Assembly: GCF_000182565.1 (NCBI RefSeq)
Contig: NW_015971548.1
Span: forward strand, 426,047 to 490,046
Reading direction: 5' to 3'
From: Spizellomyces punctatus DAOM BR117
Lineage: Eukaryota; Chytridiomycota; Chytridiomycetes; Spizellomycetales; Spizellomycetaceae
DNA length: 64,000 bases
Position numbers and translations under genes: made by a program. The notes beneath the pieces were generated by a model. That model was not told where the DNA came from. It ran no database searches and was given only the letters and a program-made list of their open reading frames with translations. Positions 39,384-51,963 of the stretch are shown here, in pieces (the stretch's first letter is position 1; every line of letters begins with the position of its first letter).

Positions 39384-41523
39384 CTATGCAGTCCGCGGAC
39401 GTTTCGACGAAGCATTTCCATTCTCCGTCTCCATATTGCCGGTTGGTCTTTTTCTGGCGGGACTAGATATTTCAGTATAGTTTGGCGGCAAGAGTGTCCC
39501 TTCGCTGGGCTCGAAAAGCGGTTTAACGGGACTCGTTTGAGCTGAACCGCCTCCCACACCGACACTTGAACCGAAACTTCTTAGCGAGGATCTCTCAGGG
39601 CTTGGGCCTAACGGAGCCCACGTTTCTGGTGCATCTAATACGTTCTCGAACAATCGACGAATGTGGCCCCCTTCTTCTTCCCGACATTCTTCTTCACTAC
39701 TCTCACGTCCATATATTCCGTTCTCAGTTTCCAGCACTCCCAATTCACCAACATGGTTCAGGCGGCGTATTAGTCTCCTGAAAGCTTTCTGTATCTTTTG
39801 CCGCTGGTCGTTGTCCCTCGCATAGATCCTGAGCGTTATCTCCTCAAAGTCCGTCGGGATGAAACTAGAGACATGTTCCTTCTTGATAGGAAACGACACA
39901 TCGGGATGCCACTTCGAAAAGAAGCGAATCAAATCTACAGGATTGCGGTCTTTCATGGCATACCCCAACTTCAGCCATTCAACAATTACGTCCGAATCGG
40001 TGAGATTGTCATCCGATCCTTGGCATTCCACTATGGCTTGAGGTGTAATTTTCTCTTTCGCTTCTATCGATGCGTGTAGCGGTACCAGAACATAATCAAC
40101 GAACCTGTACAGGTCTCGCTTCCGAATCCGTTTTATAATAGAGCGTGCCTTTTCGAGCTCAGGTGCAGAGCTCCGTTCGATTTCCATTATTACGCTATCA
40201 GTGACATATACATAGCGCCTCATATCGTCAACCGAAGACGATATGCCAAGATATTTGTCCGCCGCCAATAAGGCTTCCGTAATCATGTATTCGGTCGCCT
40301 TTCCTACTCTATGGGTATATATTCTCTACATTGATCTTGCGTGAGGTAGGTGAGCCATTACAACCGACATCGTCAATGCTTACCTTGAAAAGAGAAAATC
40401 TTGTGTGGAACATCTGCGACAAATCATCGATGTTACCCTCAGCTGTGAGATGGCACTCCCACGTTACTAATTTACCTCGTATCTAGTGGAGGATTGAGGT
40501 CAATCAAGCAGCCATCAAAACTGAGCTGAGCACAAACTTACAAGTTGAACGCTTCCTTCTGGTTAAAGCATATCTGATTATTGATGACACGGGCAAATGC
40601 TATAAGCCGCATCGCATCCAAACTGGTCTTGATGCCAACATTGTGGCAGTCCCGTTGAATGTAGTCGAACTGCAAAGCCGGACCTTGTTATTCCGGTAGA
40701 GTAGAGTTTCACGACATGCCTCTTTCCGTGTACCTTGTCAACATCAACCGAGTTGCGTTTATTGGCAACAATATCAAACAGGAAGAGCTTGTGCGCCTGA
40801 GGATAATCGCTGCGAGGTGCTCCATGAATGAGATCTTTGATAAACCGCATCTGATGTCGCGAGTGAGCTGTTTTCCCACGAAGTTCTCAGACTCTTGCTC
40901 CCGCCTACCTCATCTTCATTAATTTCTACATGATCATTATCTTCGACGAGATATTCCAACATATCCTCCGAGGCTTGCTCATGAGTCCACTCCAATTCTG
41001 GCCTCGCCTGCTTCATGAACTCATTGTCAAAAATGTGGGAAAAGGGCCCATGGCCCAAATCGTGACAAAGACCGGCCAGCTTCACGCATTTGACGTCATT
41101 GTCCGTTATTCCCAGTTCGGGTTGAGACTTGCGCAAGTGCTCGACAAGAACGCCTGCCATATAGCAGACTCCGATAGAATGCTCGAAGCGGTTGTGGGAG
41201 GCTCCTGCAGGTGGCGTGAGAATTGTTCCATAAGCTTTTCCGTTTCCGGCAATCGCCCAACTATCTTAAAACTCACCAGGGAAAACGAAATAAGCGCTTC
41301 CCAGTTGCTTTAGGTCCCTTAGTCTTTGAAACTGTATCGTATCAACGACTTGCATACAATACTCATCAAGTTCGACGTGGCCATGAATAGGGTCGTTTAT
41401 AACCTTTGAGTAAGGCAATGGAGAGGCCTCGGTTTGAGCGAGAGGAGAAGCACTAAACTCCTCCTCGTCCAGACAATGGCTCATGGTCCGTGAAGCTGGA
41501 GGTGTGTGGGGGACGGCGAACAT
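39384..41523 (-). CDS. SAMHD1-like HD-domain dNTP triphosphohydrolase
   Basis: Multi-exon minus-strand gene, ATG 41523 ([13 protein letters not shown]) to stop 39384. The HD core is complete in parts read directly: [52 protein letters not shown] (first metal His), [14 protein letters not shown] (the HD pair), [32 protein letters not shown] and [12 protein letters not shown]. These match SAMHD1, which hydrolyses dNTPs to nucleosides and triphosphate and so sets dNTP pools. There is no N-terminal SAM domain. The C-terminal exon ends in a Ser/Pro-rich tail with KRPRTA at the very end, a possible nuclear signal. The small exon between 40680 and 40850 was not fully resolved. Confidence 0.9.
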
Positions 41524-42633
41524 GGTGGGAGAAGTATAGCTTGTCGTTGTGGGACACAATACCTGTTCAGTCAAAGACTAGGCCTTCAGCTTGGTCTGGC
41601 CGTGAGACGGTGCCTAAGCTTGTTCGCCTGCCCCTTCAAATGAGAACAGTCGAAGGCGGGTAGGCAGCCAGAGCAACAAGAAGTCTTGGCCCAAGGTGGA
41701 TGGTCACTAAGCTCCTGATCGACTGGCTCAAGTAAGCATTTGGAACGTGGTGATTTCCTGCGAGATTACTACAGATCTTCCAGCATTCTTACCGGGAACT
41801 GCGAATGAACAGACAAGAAATGTGGGTAATGATGTGATTTATAATCTGCGGCTAGCATCATACTGCATGAGTACAGGCCTAAATCTCAGACTGCGCCTTA
41901 ATCTGTCAGTTCCATATATGACTTGTTATCAGCAATAGCGTCGGTCCCTTCCTTTTAAGCATCGGCACTTCTGAAAGATGTCATTCTGCTCGACCCTGCT
42001 TTCAACCAGTGTTGCATCTAATCTATGATAGGACACAGGCATTGCATATGGGGACTTCATCGATCGGTTGAGGTAGTAGCAGCCTTTGTTCGTGCAGATG
42101 CTGTTGTATCAAAGGGTTACGCTCTGCATTTGACGGCCATCAGACTTCATCATTTATATTTACTGGAGGAGGCTGTTGAATTACTGGCGAAAACAGGGGT
42201 CAACCACACTAGCCATCGATTTGTTCATATTCAAAAGAGGCGATACCATCGCGTCCGCTGCTAGGAGAAAGAGCAAACGTAATCAGCATGCAAATACGTA
42301 GGTCTTGCGTCCCCTATGAAGGGACAGGAGGAAAATCCTTGCAAATGCTTTCAAGAGAGGGTGCTGTGGTATGAGGAAGGGGAAAAGAGACTGACTACCT
42401 AGTTGAGATATGCTGAGAACGACTAAAAAACGACAAATAAAGCCGAAGGCGCACGAATGTATCAAGCGTCTTTGCTTTCTGTCGTAGTTGTCTCCGCTGG
42501 CCGTTAGGTATCCATTTGAGGTATCCTTTGTTTATTTCAATGATGGGTTCTGATGGTGCCCGGTCTTGTTGCCATGGTTTCTACTTGGTCATGCATGGTT
42601 GCACTTTCGTGTCGAGTGCTCCATCTCTCTGCA
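41524..42633. other. Divergent intergenic region
   Basis: About 1.1 kb between two genes pointing apart. Short frames occur (for example 42025-42264) without domains. An open frame runs upstream of 42634 to 42553, in frame with the membrane-protein gene, but I prefer the later Met. Confidence 0.4.
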
Positions 42634-43830
42634 ATGTCCTGGTTAAATGTCGCACTTTGGGTGGGCCTGCCTTTTCTGATATCAAAGGCGAGGGAGTACT
42701 TTAAAAAGACCACCCCTCGCCCACCTCGTCCAAAGACCTCTCTTGATACCTTCTCCACATTCTTCCTTGTCTTTGTGGCATGTGCCAACATCCTTGTTGC
42801 GACTATACCTTCCCAGAATCTACTGCGGGACCTTCGCGTACACCCGGAGTCACCGTCCTTTGTTGTTCGGAACAATTTCCGGCAATACATGTCTGCAAAA
42901 TTCCCTGGATGGACGCAAGAAGGTGCATACGATCTGCGACAGGCGGATCCTGCTACGCGAGACCGTGTGGAAGAGCTTGAGAGATTATACGAGCTGCTCA
43001 AATCCACGGATAACCGGAGGATGTACCTTCGTTACGGCCACGATGCGTTCACAAAGTGCAATTGGTGTGTCGAGCCGTCTGACTTCATGATATATATTGT
43101 TCCCTCGTTGGTTTTGTCGTACGCCATGACCATGGTGTTTATCGGGCTCGGAACTCTGACATGGCGAAAAACACAGTGGCGCACGTATGGGGCAGTGGCT
43201 CTTACTGGCATTGCGGTCGTGGATGCATACGTTATATTTCTCAGCGAGGCAGCCCTAGTGGACCGACATGGGGTATCTTCATCCTTGTATGATACAATGT
43301 ATGGTTGGAGGCGATGGTCGTTTGCGGCGCTTGCCCTTGCTGCTGCATTCATTGACAAAAAAGATGAATGGACGGAAGCCGACATTTTGAAAGACGTGCT
43401 GGCAAAGAATCAAGTCATCTATAACAGGGCACAGGCCTTCCGCCTTGCCCGGGCAGCAACCCTGAGCGACGGTACTTTAAGACGTAAATTTATGGAGCAT
43501 TACAAAGAGAAGGAGGTGTTAAATGATGCTGTCTCAAGAGATCTTGAGTATAAGGTGCGTAAAAATCAAAACGTCAGTCTCAACGCAATATTCACCCTGC
43601 AATCACCATGCTATTAGGAAACGCGCGAGAAGGTCCTTCAAAAATACAACTTAAACCAGCTCATAACAGAAGCGCAGGCATTATGCGAACATATTGTACA
43701 GGCTGCGATAGATGAAGGGGTGGTTAGCGGCGTTGATCGCCGAGAGACAGATGCCAGCGAAGAGGGAACTGCATCCTCCGACGCACCAGTGTCTGAACCA
43801 ACACCTACCGCGGCAAATAAACGAAAATAA
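42634..43830 (+). CDS. Conserved-looking multi-pass membrane protein of unknown function
   Basis: Join(42634..43554,43618..43830) encodes 377 aa. Hydrophobic segments lie at about residues 3-17, 40-59, 152-175, 184-205 and 229-241. Between the second and third is a hydrophilic domain of about 90 residues ending in YLRYGHDAFTKCNWC, with a C-x2-C pair just before the membrane. The C-terminal 130 residues are cytoplasm-like, with helices rich in charged residues and a Glu/Ser-rich end finishing NKRK. The Met at 42634 was chosen because MSWLNVALWVGLPFLI followed by basic residues looks like a signal anchor; an in-frame upstream start at 42553 would add 27 residues. No enzymatic motif was seen. 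An ER or mitochondrial membrane role is possible but not shown. Confidence 0.7.
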
Positions 43831-44025
43831 TATTATTCCAGCAAATTGCTATAGATTATTAGGAGGTTTATTTGGCTACAAAGAAAGGCTTCTGCTTCAT
43901 CCCAGACTGCTGGCCGTTAATTACTACCGCAATTTCCCTTCCAGAGTATCTCATAGGCTCCAATGTCGCATATTCTGAATCATAGTACATAATAGAAAGG
44001 AAGGATCCACAGTATCTCTTTCCTG

Positions 44026-45423
44026 CTAGATGATACCTCTTCGTGGTCCTTTCCGAACAGATAGTGGAGGTGACTTTGGTCGAATAGCCTCAATGTCTGC
44101 CAAGGAGAAGAATGTCTTATGTCTAGGACGAGGCATATTGACAGTAGTCGAGCAAAAAGAATACCTGGGGTCGTTGGAACCAAGAGTCCTCCTCTCACGT
44201 AGGGAGTACCTTGAGCAGCTCCCTCGCCTCGGAGCCAACTAAGGTACCGGTCCCTGTCCCAATTAGTCGTAGAAAGGCCTAGTCCGACAGTGATCCAACC
44301 TCTCCTAATGTTCTCATCATTTCCAAATAATTCGAGTCTTCTACGTCCCATGCAAAAGTGCTCAATGAGATAATACAGCTCCTCCGGCTTGCGGGTGGTG
44401 AGGTCTTCAGGCTCCTCGGCGATGATGACATCCGTGTCCACGTTGCAATGAATAAAATGCCCATCGGTGGAACGACGGACTGTTCCGCGGATTCCCATCA
44501 AACAGTGCTCCTTGGTGTGCTGGAAGACGGAAGGTGGAGCCATGAGCGGCGTGCCCTAGAGTGCCCGACAAATCAGTCCAATAGTCGGTGAGCGCAATCT
44601 ATCGCCCTTGACGCATACCGGCCAGGTTTTATTAGTTTTTACCCAACAAATGTCCTCGCATCTGCGGTATCCCCATTTGCGCAACAGGGATCTTCCCTGA
44701 TCTAAGCCTTCGCAATCTCCCACCCAAATGAAAATAAAGGAAGGTGTGGCAGCCACATCTTCAATCGCAAGGGCTCCAATCTCTTCCCTGCCAGCGAGGA
44801 CATTATTAGCTTAACACTGAAGTATCAATGCAATAAAATATAAATGATTACCAAGTCCAATATGGACGCACTGGATCGGGACAGTTGATAATAGTAGAAG
44901 GAGACCATTCACAGTACCTGGAAAAGAAATAACTCAATTTAGCGTTTTTGACTTGATGTCAGAATTCCCAGAGTGCATACTCTCTCAGCGGAGGGTCAAT
45001 GAGAATGACATCGAATCTGATACCACCCAGCAAAGTACCCAACCCTTCTCGTCTCAGATTAGCCTTGATGTACATTGGGGGAGTGGCATACGCATCCACA
45101 ATTGCATCTTTGAGCTGTGCTAGATGTTGAAGCTTTGGATACTCAGTAAACCGGACCAATGGATGGACTTCCCGAATGTAGTTTTGAGGCCGAAGTGACG
45201 TATTAATAAAGTTCTGCATATAGTCATTTCGAACGATTATTTGGGCTGCAGGCTGAGGAAGCAGAGCCGATCTGGTGAGTTATCCATTTGTTTATATTGC
45301 AAGTAGGCATCTGGAGACCTTTTCTGGTTCATCTTCTGTTTTTTCTTTCTTTTCCGGATTATTTGCGCTTAACTCCAGCAGTTCAGGTTCATTTTCCAAA
45401 TCGCACCCCATATGAGGTCCCAT
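44026..45423 (-). CDS. METTL14-like (Kar4-related) subunit of the mRNA m6A methyltransferase
   Basis: Complement join(44026..44164,44248..44555,44619..44787,44852..44917,44981..45252,45319..45423), 352 aa, in frame throughout. METTL14 is the RNA-binding partner of METTL3 in the N6-adenosine methyltransferase. The MT-A70 domain reads [125 protein letters not shown] and [17 protein letters not shown], in METTL14 order. It has DPPL where METTL14 usually has EPPL and METTL3 has DPPW. The last intron (44165-44247) was placed to recover the conserved IRPKSPP C-terminus, which ends in a short basic tail. Upstream codons stay open beyond 45423, so the N-terminus may be longer. Confidence 0.92.
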
Positions 45424-45733
45424 TACATCCGCTATTTCCTCGATAGGCGTCGTTGCATACGAGACCCATTGGAAAACAAAATTCCATACGCCTTACCAAC
45501 GATCGTCGTAGGAGCAACAGTGAAAGGACGGTGGATATCGCTTGTATGACTCACATACGGGTGTAGGCGTAAGTAAGGCCTCGTGTCGCCCGCCACCAGG
45601 GCGCCAGTTGACTTGTAGAATGCAACGCGGCGGCCTCCTTGCTTTGAACATTGTGCTTCGTCAACGCGTTCATCGTGCTAGAGTCGATTTACAAACCTTA
45701 TCTTGTTTAACTGTTCGGCGTAGATTACACATA
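45424..45733. promoter_or_regulatory. Divergent region between the METTL14-like and peptidase genes
   Basis: This is 310 bp. Part may be coding: the peptidase frame is open from the ATG at 45618, and the METTL14 frame is open upstream of 45423. A shared bidirectional promoter is likely. Confidence 0.4.
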
Positions 45734-48700
45734 ATGGGACCCGCCGTTGTCGCAGAATCCCCGAGAGGACCATTTGACTATCCCGCCGTCCGCCGGGATG
45801 AAACTGTTGCCGAAGTTTTACACGGCAAGGAAATCAAGGATCCCTATAGATGGCTGGAGGACCCTGATTCAGAGGAAACCAAGGTAGGATGCTACTGTTC
45901 CCACTGTTACCTTCTTTCCACTCCCGAGTCTTGACCACGTCATGGAGTTAGGCCTTTGTGGAGGCGCAGAACAAGCTTTTCTACAATTTCGTTGAAAAGA
46001 ATCCTTATCGTAAGAGCTTCAAGGAGAAGCTCACTAACTTATGGAACTATGAAAGGTTGAGACCATGGCTCTGACTGGTTGCTTTGGTTTTGTCCAGCAC
46101 AATAAACTGGAACCCGTTATCTCTCGCTAGATTTGGAGCACCATTCAAACGGGGCGACAATTATTATTACTTCCACAACAGTGGCTTGCAAGCGCAGGCC
46201 GTGCTCTACAAGCTGGAATCACTAGATGGGACACCAAAGACCTTTCTGGATGTGCGTATTTCAGCTGCGATTTCAGATACCCATGTCAGTTGCTGATTTC
46301 TCAGCTTCTTGCAGCCAAACAAGCTCTCTGAAGACGGGACCGTGTATGTGTTTGCAACATTTGAAAGTTTAAATGCCCTTTCACTTCAACCTTCCTGCTT
46401 ATCACTCAAATAGCTCCCTGAACACGTACGGATTCACAAAGTCTGGCAAGTACTTTGCCTACGGACTGTCGGCCAGCGGTAGTGACTGGGTCACAATACA
46501 CGTACGGGAAACTACTGATGATGCCTCCCTGAACTATGAGTCTAAGCCGATCGAATGGTGAAGTTTTAGGTAAACTTTAAAGTATATTCTTGTCTCTGAC
46601 GCATTGGATTCCAGGGCCAAATTTACAAGTATCGAATGGACACATGACGATAAGGGATTCTTTTACAATCGCTATCCCAAGCCAGCGCATACAACGAGCG
46701 ACAAAGCCGGAACGGAGACGGACGCGAACAAGAATGCCATGGTAGGTTTACGATGGGATGATTCGCGTCCCACTAGTAGCTAACGATTAGCATTGGCCTA
46801 GCTGTTTTACCACAAAATAGGTAGACTATGCGCCACTGGCCATCTGATAACCAATTATGTGAAAGGATGTTGAACGATGTTCTGTCCTTACCAATCTGCA
46901 GGAACTCCGCAGGAGGAGGATGTCCTCGTCTACAAACCAGATGACCCGGATTTCATCGTCCATGCCGAAATCTCTGACGATGGAAAATTCCTGATCATGA
47001 ATGTTTGCCGTAGCTGTGATCCGGAAAAGAAGTTGTATATCCTTGACATTGAGAAGACTTACGAAAAGAATGGGAAGAGGGAAATGACGAGTATGCTTGG
47101 AGGTTGCCGTGAGTCAGACAAAGGAGAATTGCCGTAGCTCACGAAAGACTTCCTGTAAAGCGAATCCGGAGATTGCCAAAGTCGTCGAGTAAGGACCCTC
47201 CATGACATATTCGTTTGTGGTGCTCGTTAATCATGCATCTCCCAAACCAGCGAGTTCATTGCCGAGTTTGACTAGTATGTTATTATTTGCAAGTATTTCA
47301 TTACCGGTACTGTGAACCAATAGTGTGCAATCACAGCGTGACGAACGAGGGATCGGTCTTCTGGTTCCAGACCACCTTAGATGCCCCCAAGCGTCGTATC
47401 GTCAAGTACGACTTGGCTGATCCTCAGAAGGTAAACTAGCAAGGTCAAATTCTTTTGACTCTCATTTCACAAGTAACCTTGTACCCGAATCCAGGGCTTT
47501 GTTGAGGTGATCCCGGAAAGCGAAGATGTCCTCTCCTTCAACCGGGTTGCAGACAATGATAAGCTGATTCTTGCTTATCTGCATGATGTGAAGGTGATAA
47601 AGCAGTATCTTACATTTGCTCTATCGTTGGTTCCTGACTTGGCTGTTGTATCCGATGTAGCATGTGGTCAGGCTTTATTCTTTGAAATCCGGGGAAGCAC
47701 TGACCCCGAAAGAACTGCCATTGCCATTGGGGTCTATAATCGGGTCTTTGACGGGTCGGAAAGAAGATAAGGAAATGTATGACGCCAATGTCGGCTGCCT
47801 AGTCGTATAACAATTTGGCTGATTTCCACTCTGACAGTTTCTACTCGTTTTCATCTTTCACGACACCTGGAATGATCTATCGATTCGACTTCCGCACCCT
47901 GAAGCATTCTGTTTTCAAAGAAACACAAGTGAACGGGCAAGCTACAGTCGTTTATTTTCCATGTCGGATGCCCTTCGCTCACACCCGTTCCCGATCAGTT
48001 TGCAGGCGGATCTCCTGGAGACGAAGCAAATCTTTTATACGAGCAAAGACGGCACCAAGGTACTGGCTGATACACAGTTTCAGAGGCACTGAGCTTTTTG
48101 ATGCTAACGCAGCGCTTAAAGATTCCTATGTACATTATAAGCCGAAAGGTGGGATCTCGAAGATGTGAAGTACCTGTTGACTTTCCAGAATCTGTTTGAT
48201 GACCGATATTATATTAGGACACACCACTGGACGGTAACAATGTTACACTCCTATACGGTTACGGAGGGTTTAATGTCTCTATCTTACCATCATTTTCGGT
48301 CACCTGGTACGTCTATCCACTGATGACTATGTCCATAGCTTGATAAGGAACTAACCTTGCCTTGCATGTAGGCTGGTAGGACACCAAGTTTCATCGTCAT
48401 CGATCTCCCTTTATTTTCTTCTGATCTTTCTTTTGATGTTTATGTAGACCTTTGTGCAGCACATGAAGGTATGACCTACAGTGGCAATTCACGGCACGAC
48501 GCCATTACTGATGTTACGCAACCATGAAAATCAGGGGGTGGTCGCAGTGGCAAACATCAGGGGAGGAGGCGAGTACGGACAGGAGAAGTGGTATGACCAA
48601 GGAAAGAGAGACAAGAAGCAAAATGTCTTTGACGATTTCCAAGCTGCTGCAAAGTGGCTCGTTGAAAACAAGTACACCAACCCTAAAAAGTTGGGTATTA

Positions 48701-49481
48701 ACGGTGGTTCTAATGGAGGATTGCTTGTGGGTGCTTGCTTAAACCAAGCTCCCGAATTGTTTGGATGTGGAATTGCGGATGTCGGTGTGCTTGATATGCT
48801 TCGATTCCATAAGTTTACCATTGGGTACGCTGTTTTGTTGACTTGCGAGCGATTCGACCATTGATGATTAATCCCGTTAGACATGCATGGACCTCGGATT
48901 ACGGAGACCCAGACAAGAAAGAAGATTTTGACGTACTACTCAAGTATGTGTACATTTCTGTGACTTCAATGCATTGCACGCTAATCCTGTCCTTTCTCCA
49001 GATACTCGCCTCTCCACAATGTACGGTCAGACAAACCGTACCCAGCAGTGCTAATAACCACTGGTGATCATGATGACAGAGTGTAAGCAGAGCCTGACTT
49101 TGTAGCCATCATATCAAAAATTGCATTTCATAAATGCGGCTCTTTTCGACAGTGTGCCGCTGCACTCTCACAAGTTCTTAGCGACGCTTCAGCATACTGC
49201 ACGGAACAATCCGCAACCTATCATGATCCGGGTTGAGACAAAGGTATGTCGCCGGGTGAGCCCTTCCTCCATAACGTTGCTAAACATGCGGTTCATACCA
49301 TAAGGCTGGACACGGAGCTGGCAAGAGCACACAGCAACGGGTAAGACCTTTGTTTTTGTCTACTGTTCCAGCATTTCTACGCGGTGCTGACGACCGGACT
49401 CATGGTTGATCAGATTGAGGAAGCTACCGACAAGTTCTCCTTCCTTGGTCTGACTCTGGGAGCAACCTGGACTGACTGATT
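45734..49481 (+). CDS. Prolyl oligopeptidase (S9A serine peptidase)
   Basis: This multi-exon gene has exons separated by many short introns. The start at 45734 ([17 protein letters not shown]) gives the family's normal N-terminus. An in-frame ATG at 45618 would add 39 residues rich in Arg/Leu that could be a mitochondrial signal. The N-terminal part reads [19 protein letters not shown] then [12 protein letters not shown]. The beta-propeller exons include [19 protein letters not shown] and [14 protein letters not shown]. The hydrolase domain has the catalytic Ser in [11 protein letters not shown] (about 48700), Asp in GDHDDRV (about 49065-49085, split by an intron) and His in AGHGAGK (about 49310). 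It ends LTLGATWTD-stop at 49481. The enzyme cuts short peptides after Pro. Around 46300-48300 I could not place every exon border. Confidence 0.9.
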
Positions 49482-50419
49482 GAACGTGTTTGGCCTGAGG
49501 TCGAATACTAAAAGGGGGACCCAGGTAATTTAACTAGTCAAATCTTTCTAAAGTAGATGAGAGACTAGATGGTCGGCGTGGCCAGTTGTTATGCCAAATA
49601 TAAACGTCTGGGATTTGATTGCGGTGGTTCATCGTTACCATGAGTTTGCAAATGGATGAAGGATTTACGTAACAGCATGTGCAGATAACTGGACGTTAGT
49701 CCACTGCCTGGTATATTTCCTGTCTAGGCTGCCCGCCATCGCTGTGATGTCGTCTTAGGCGCGTATCTTCGAAACGCTTTGACTGTGAAAATATGAATTA
49801 TAGCATAAGGATATGATGTTTGTAAGTCCTTGGCTTCCTAGGACTTGCTAACGGTTCGGTTTGTAGAAATGAATGGGATTGCATAGGAATATTTGGGCGG
49901 GTCCTTGCGATTCATAATTAGGTTGCATGAATTTGGGAGACATTTGTAGGATAGTAAGGTACTTACTCCTACACAGTTAATCACTGGCCACCACAGCGTA
50001 TTGAATTATATGCAATTATATGCACTGAAACCTACATCTTTGCGTGAGTAACTAATGGATTAGCAGGAATGCTGTTATCTGGATGTCCGAGGTAGTAGGG
50101 AGCAAAGAAGACAAATATTGATAATAAAATAGCCATCTAAACAAAACCTACCTAATCTTTAGATGTGAAATATGGATGGAATCTTAAACGATCACTGCTG
50201 GAAGAAATTCCTTCAGGATTATTAGAACCATCTTGAGCAGTGAGTAGCACTGTAGGAGAGCGGTAGGAGCGCATTGTAAGCCTCTCTTACAAGCCTCTCG
50301 TAACTTTGTAGGAGATATGAACACGAGTTCCTGTATCCACCATCTCACCCGCCCTGTCGTCCTGCCGTAGTCCGCAAAACCATCACCATCAAAGACCATA
50401 CTGTATTCTATGGCCCTTT
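49482..50419. other. AT-rich intergenic stretch
   Basis: About 940 bp after the peptidase gene. Only short frames without domains occur. No RNA gene was recognised. Confidence 0.4.
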
Positions 50420-50740
50420 ATGAAAGTGAAAAACGCAACAGTTTTTCTGCTCAAAGCAGATCTGAGCATAGAAGGCCAAGAAGTCTTTGACGCACTTGAG
50501 AACGAGCTCGCTCCCTCAAAGATCAAAACTCTCAAACGCAAACTCTATCATAGACGTATCACTGGCCAGTGGCTGGTCCAATTCGAAAGTCCTCCGGCTT
50601 ACAAGCGTACCATCGAGATCTTCGGCTGGAGATGTCGACTCATCATTGAAAAAGGACAAACGTGTGTTGCTTGTGGGGTTTCCGGACATCATGGCTACGA
50701 ATGTCCGGCCACGGAGCTCGTTATTGTACCTGCTCCTTGA
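50420..50740 (+). CDS. Orphan zinc-knuckle ORF, possibly a retroelement ORF1/Gag relic
   Basis: An intron-free frame of 106 aa. The first 75 residues alternate charged and hydrophobic residues in a way that could fit a small alpha/beta RNA-binding fold (ITGQWLVQFESPPAYKRTIE). A knuckle-like motif follows, TCVACGVSGHHGYECP, with spacing C-x2-C-x4-H-x4-C, the CCHC knuckle of Gag and LINE ORF1 proteins. The frame stops shortly after. Neighbouring DNA has no reverse transcriptase, integrase or long terminal repeat that I can see. Alternatives are a solitary RNA-binding gene or an exon of something larger. Composition is less AT-rich than its surroundings. Confidence 0.45.
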   Translation: MKVKNATVFLLKADLSIEGQEVFDALENELAPSKIKTLKRKLYHRRITGQWLVQFESPPAYKRTIEIFGWRCRLIIEKGQTCVACGVSGHHGYECPATELVIVPAP

Positions 50741-51963
50741 TGTTTTAAGTCATGTATAGTATAGCTACTTTGAGTATTGCACTGTTGCATCATCGGGACT
50801 CCGGCTGTGGCACGATGGCAACGATTCTGGCTTTTATGTTTATTTTATATGCTAAGGGTTTTCAAGAAGGCTAGCGTATTGACACGGGCGCATTGCGGGT
50901 AGCTGAAAACTGGCATCTGTCGTATATCTTAAGGCAGCCTGGTACCGAATGTGTAGCCATAGGTCAGAATAGGATTTAATTGCAAAGCATTGACTATGAT
51001 TAAGTGATTAGAAGCCTCTAATGGGAAACGTTGGTTCATGCCCATCGTAGAAAATTAACGGAGCATTCAAATCGATCCTCTGAATGGGAGAAGCAAAATC
51101 GCTGTATAGCGCTACAGGCGGCCCCAACCTTTGGCAATTGCCTTGAGAAGTGCAGCTCTGTTTAGTTTTTGCCGCTGTGGAGTGGGGGGCCTCAGACTGC
51201 GGGCGACCATCCTATATCTGGTACATCTTAGGGTTTTACGGTATACAAAGAATGCGCTACGGCGTTCGTGAACTGTAGGTTCACCCGCCCAAAAGCTACC
51301 ATCTGATCTCTTTTTCCGATAGACAAGCATCGTGAATACCTGGATGAGACAGTCCCGCGCCCGCTAAAACAACGGAAGCCTCTCTTTCTGAGGTAAGAAA
51401 CGAAGCGCATTAATGCCGTTTGGGCCGTATACATACCAGTAGTTAGGTACTTCCATCGCTTATTACACTGTCGGCAGTACAAACTTCCTTCCATTGAGCA
51501 GGAGCGTTCGCGTATACTCGTCATCCCCAGCACCCGCGTGTATGGCATACGATGGATGGATCAAGGACTGACATTATAAATGACTTGGTGTTACATCTAT
51601 AAACATGGTTGAAACATAAAGGACTATGACAAGGCGTGGGATTCGTCTGGATTTCTTGTAGCGAAGCATGAGCAAAGGCGTTAGCGTTGCTACGAAATTT
51701 GCTTATCGTTTTTGATGAACAAAATGAAAGGAATGTGCATGCGTCAGTACAGGGTATATATACATCGATATCCTCCTTGAAAAAACTCAAGTTCCATGTC
51801 ACAATGAGATGTAAGACCTTTCTATTTTAACAATTCGTGCATATCCGTATACATTATTCTTTGGAGAGTAGAAATATCAGAGAGCACTATTAATACAAGA
51901 AAATCCAACGGTAAGTGGTATGCAACAAAGCCAACCAACTTTGGTTTTAACTGAAAACGACAT
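50741..51963. other. Gene-poor stretch with unresolved minus-strand coding-like pieces
   Basis: Minus frames at 51112-51330 and 51228-51548 contain a Cys pair (LYCRQCNKRWKY) and a basic C-terminus (QRQKLNRAALLKAIAKGWG), with possible splice sites between them. They might be exons of one small basic protein. I cannot join them into a confident model or name a family. The rest is AT-rich non-coding DNA. Confidence 0.25.
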
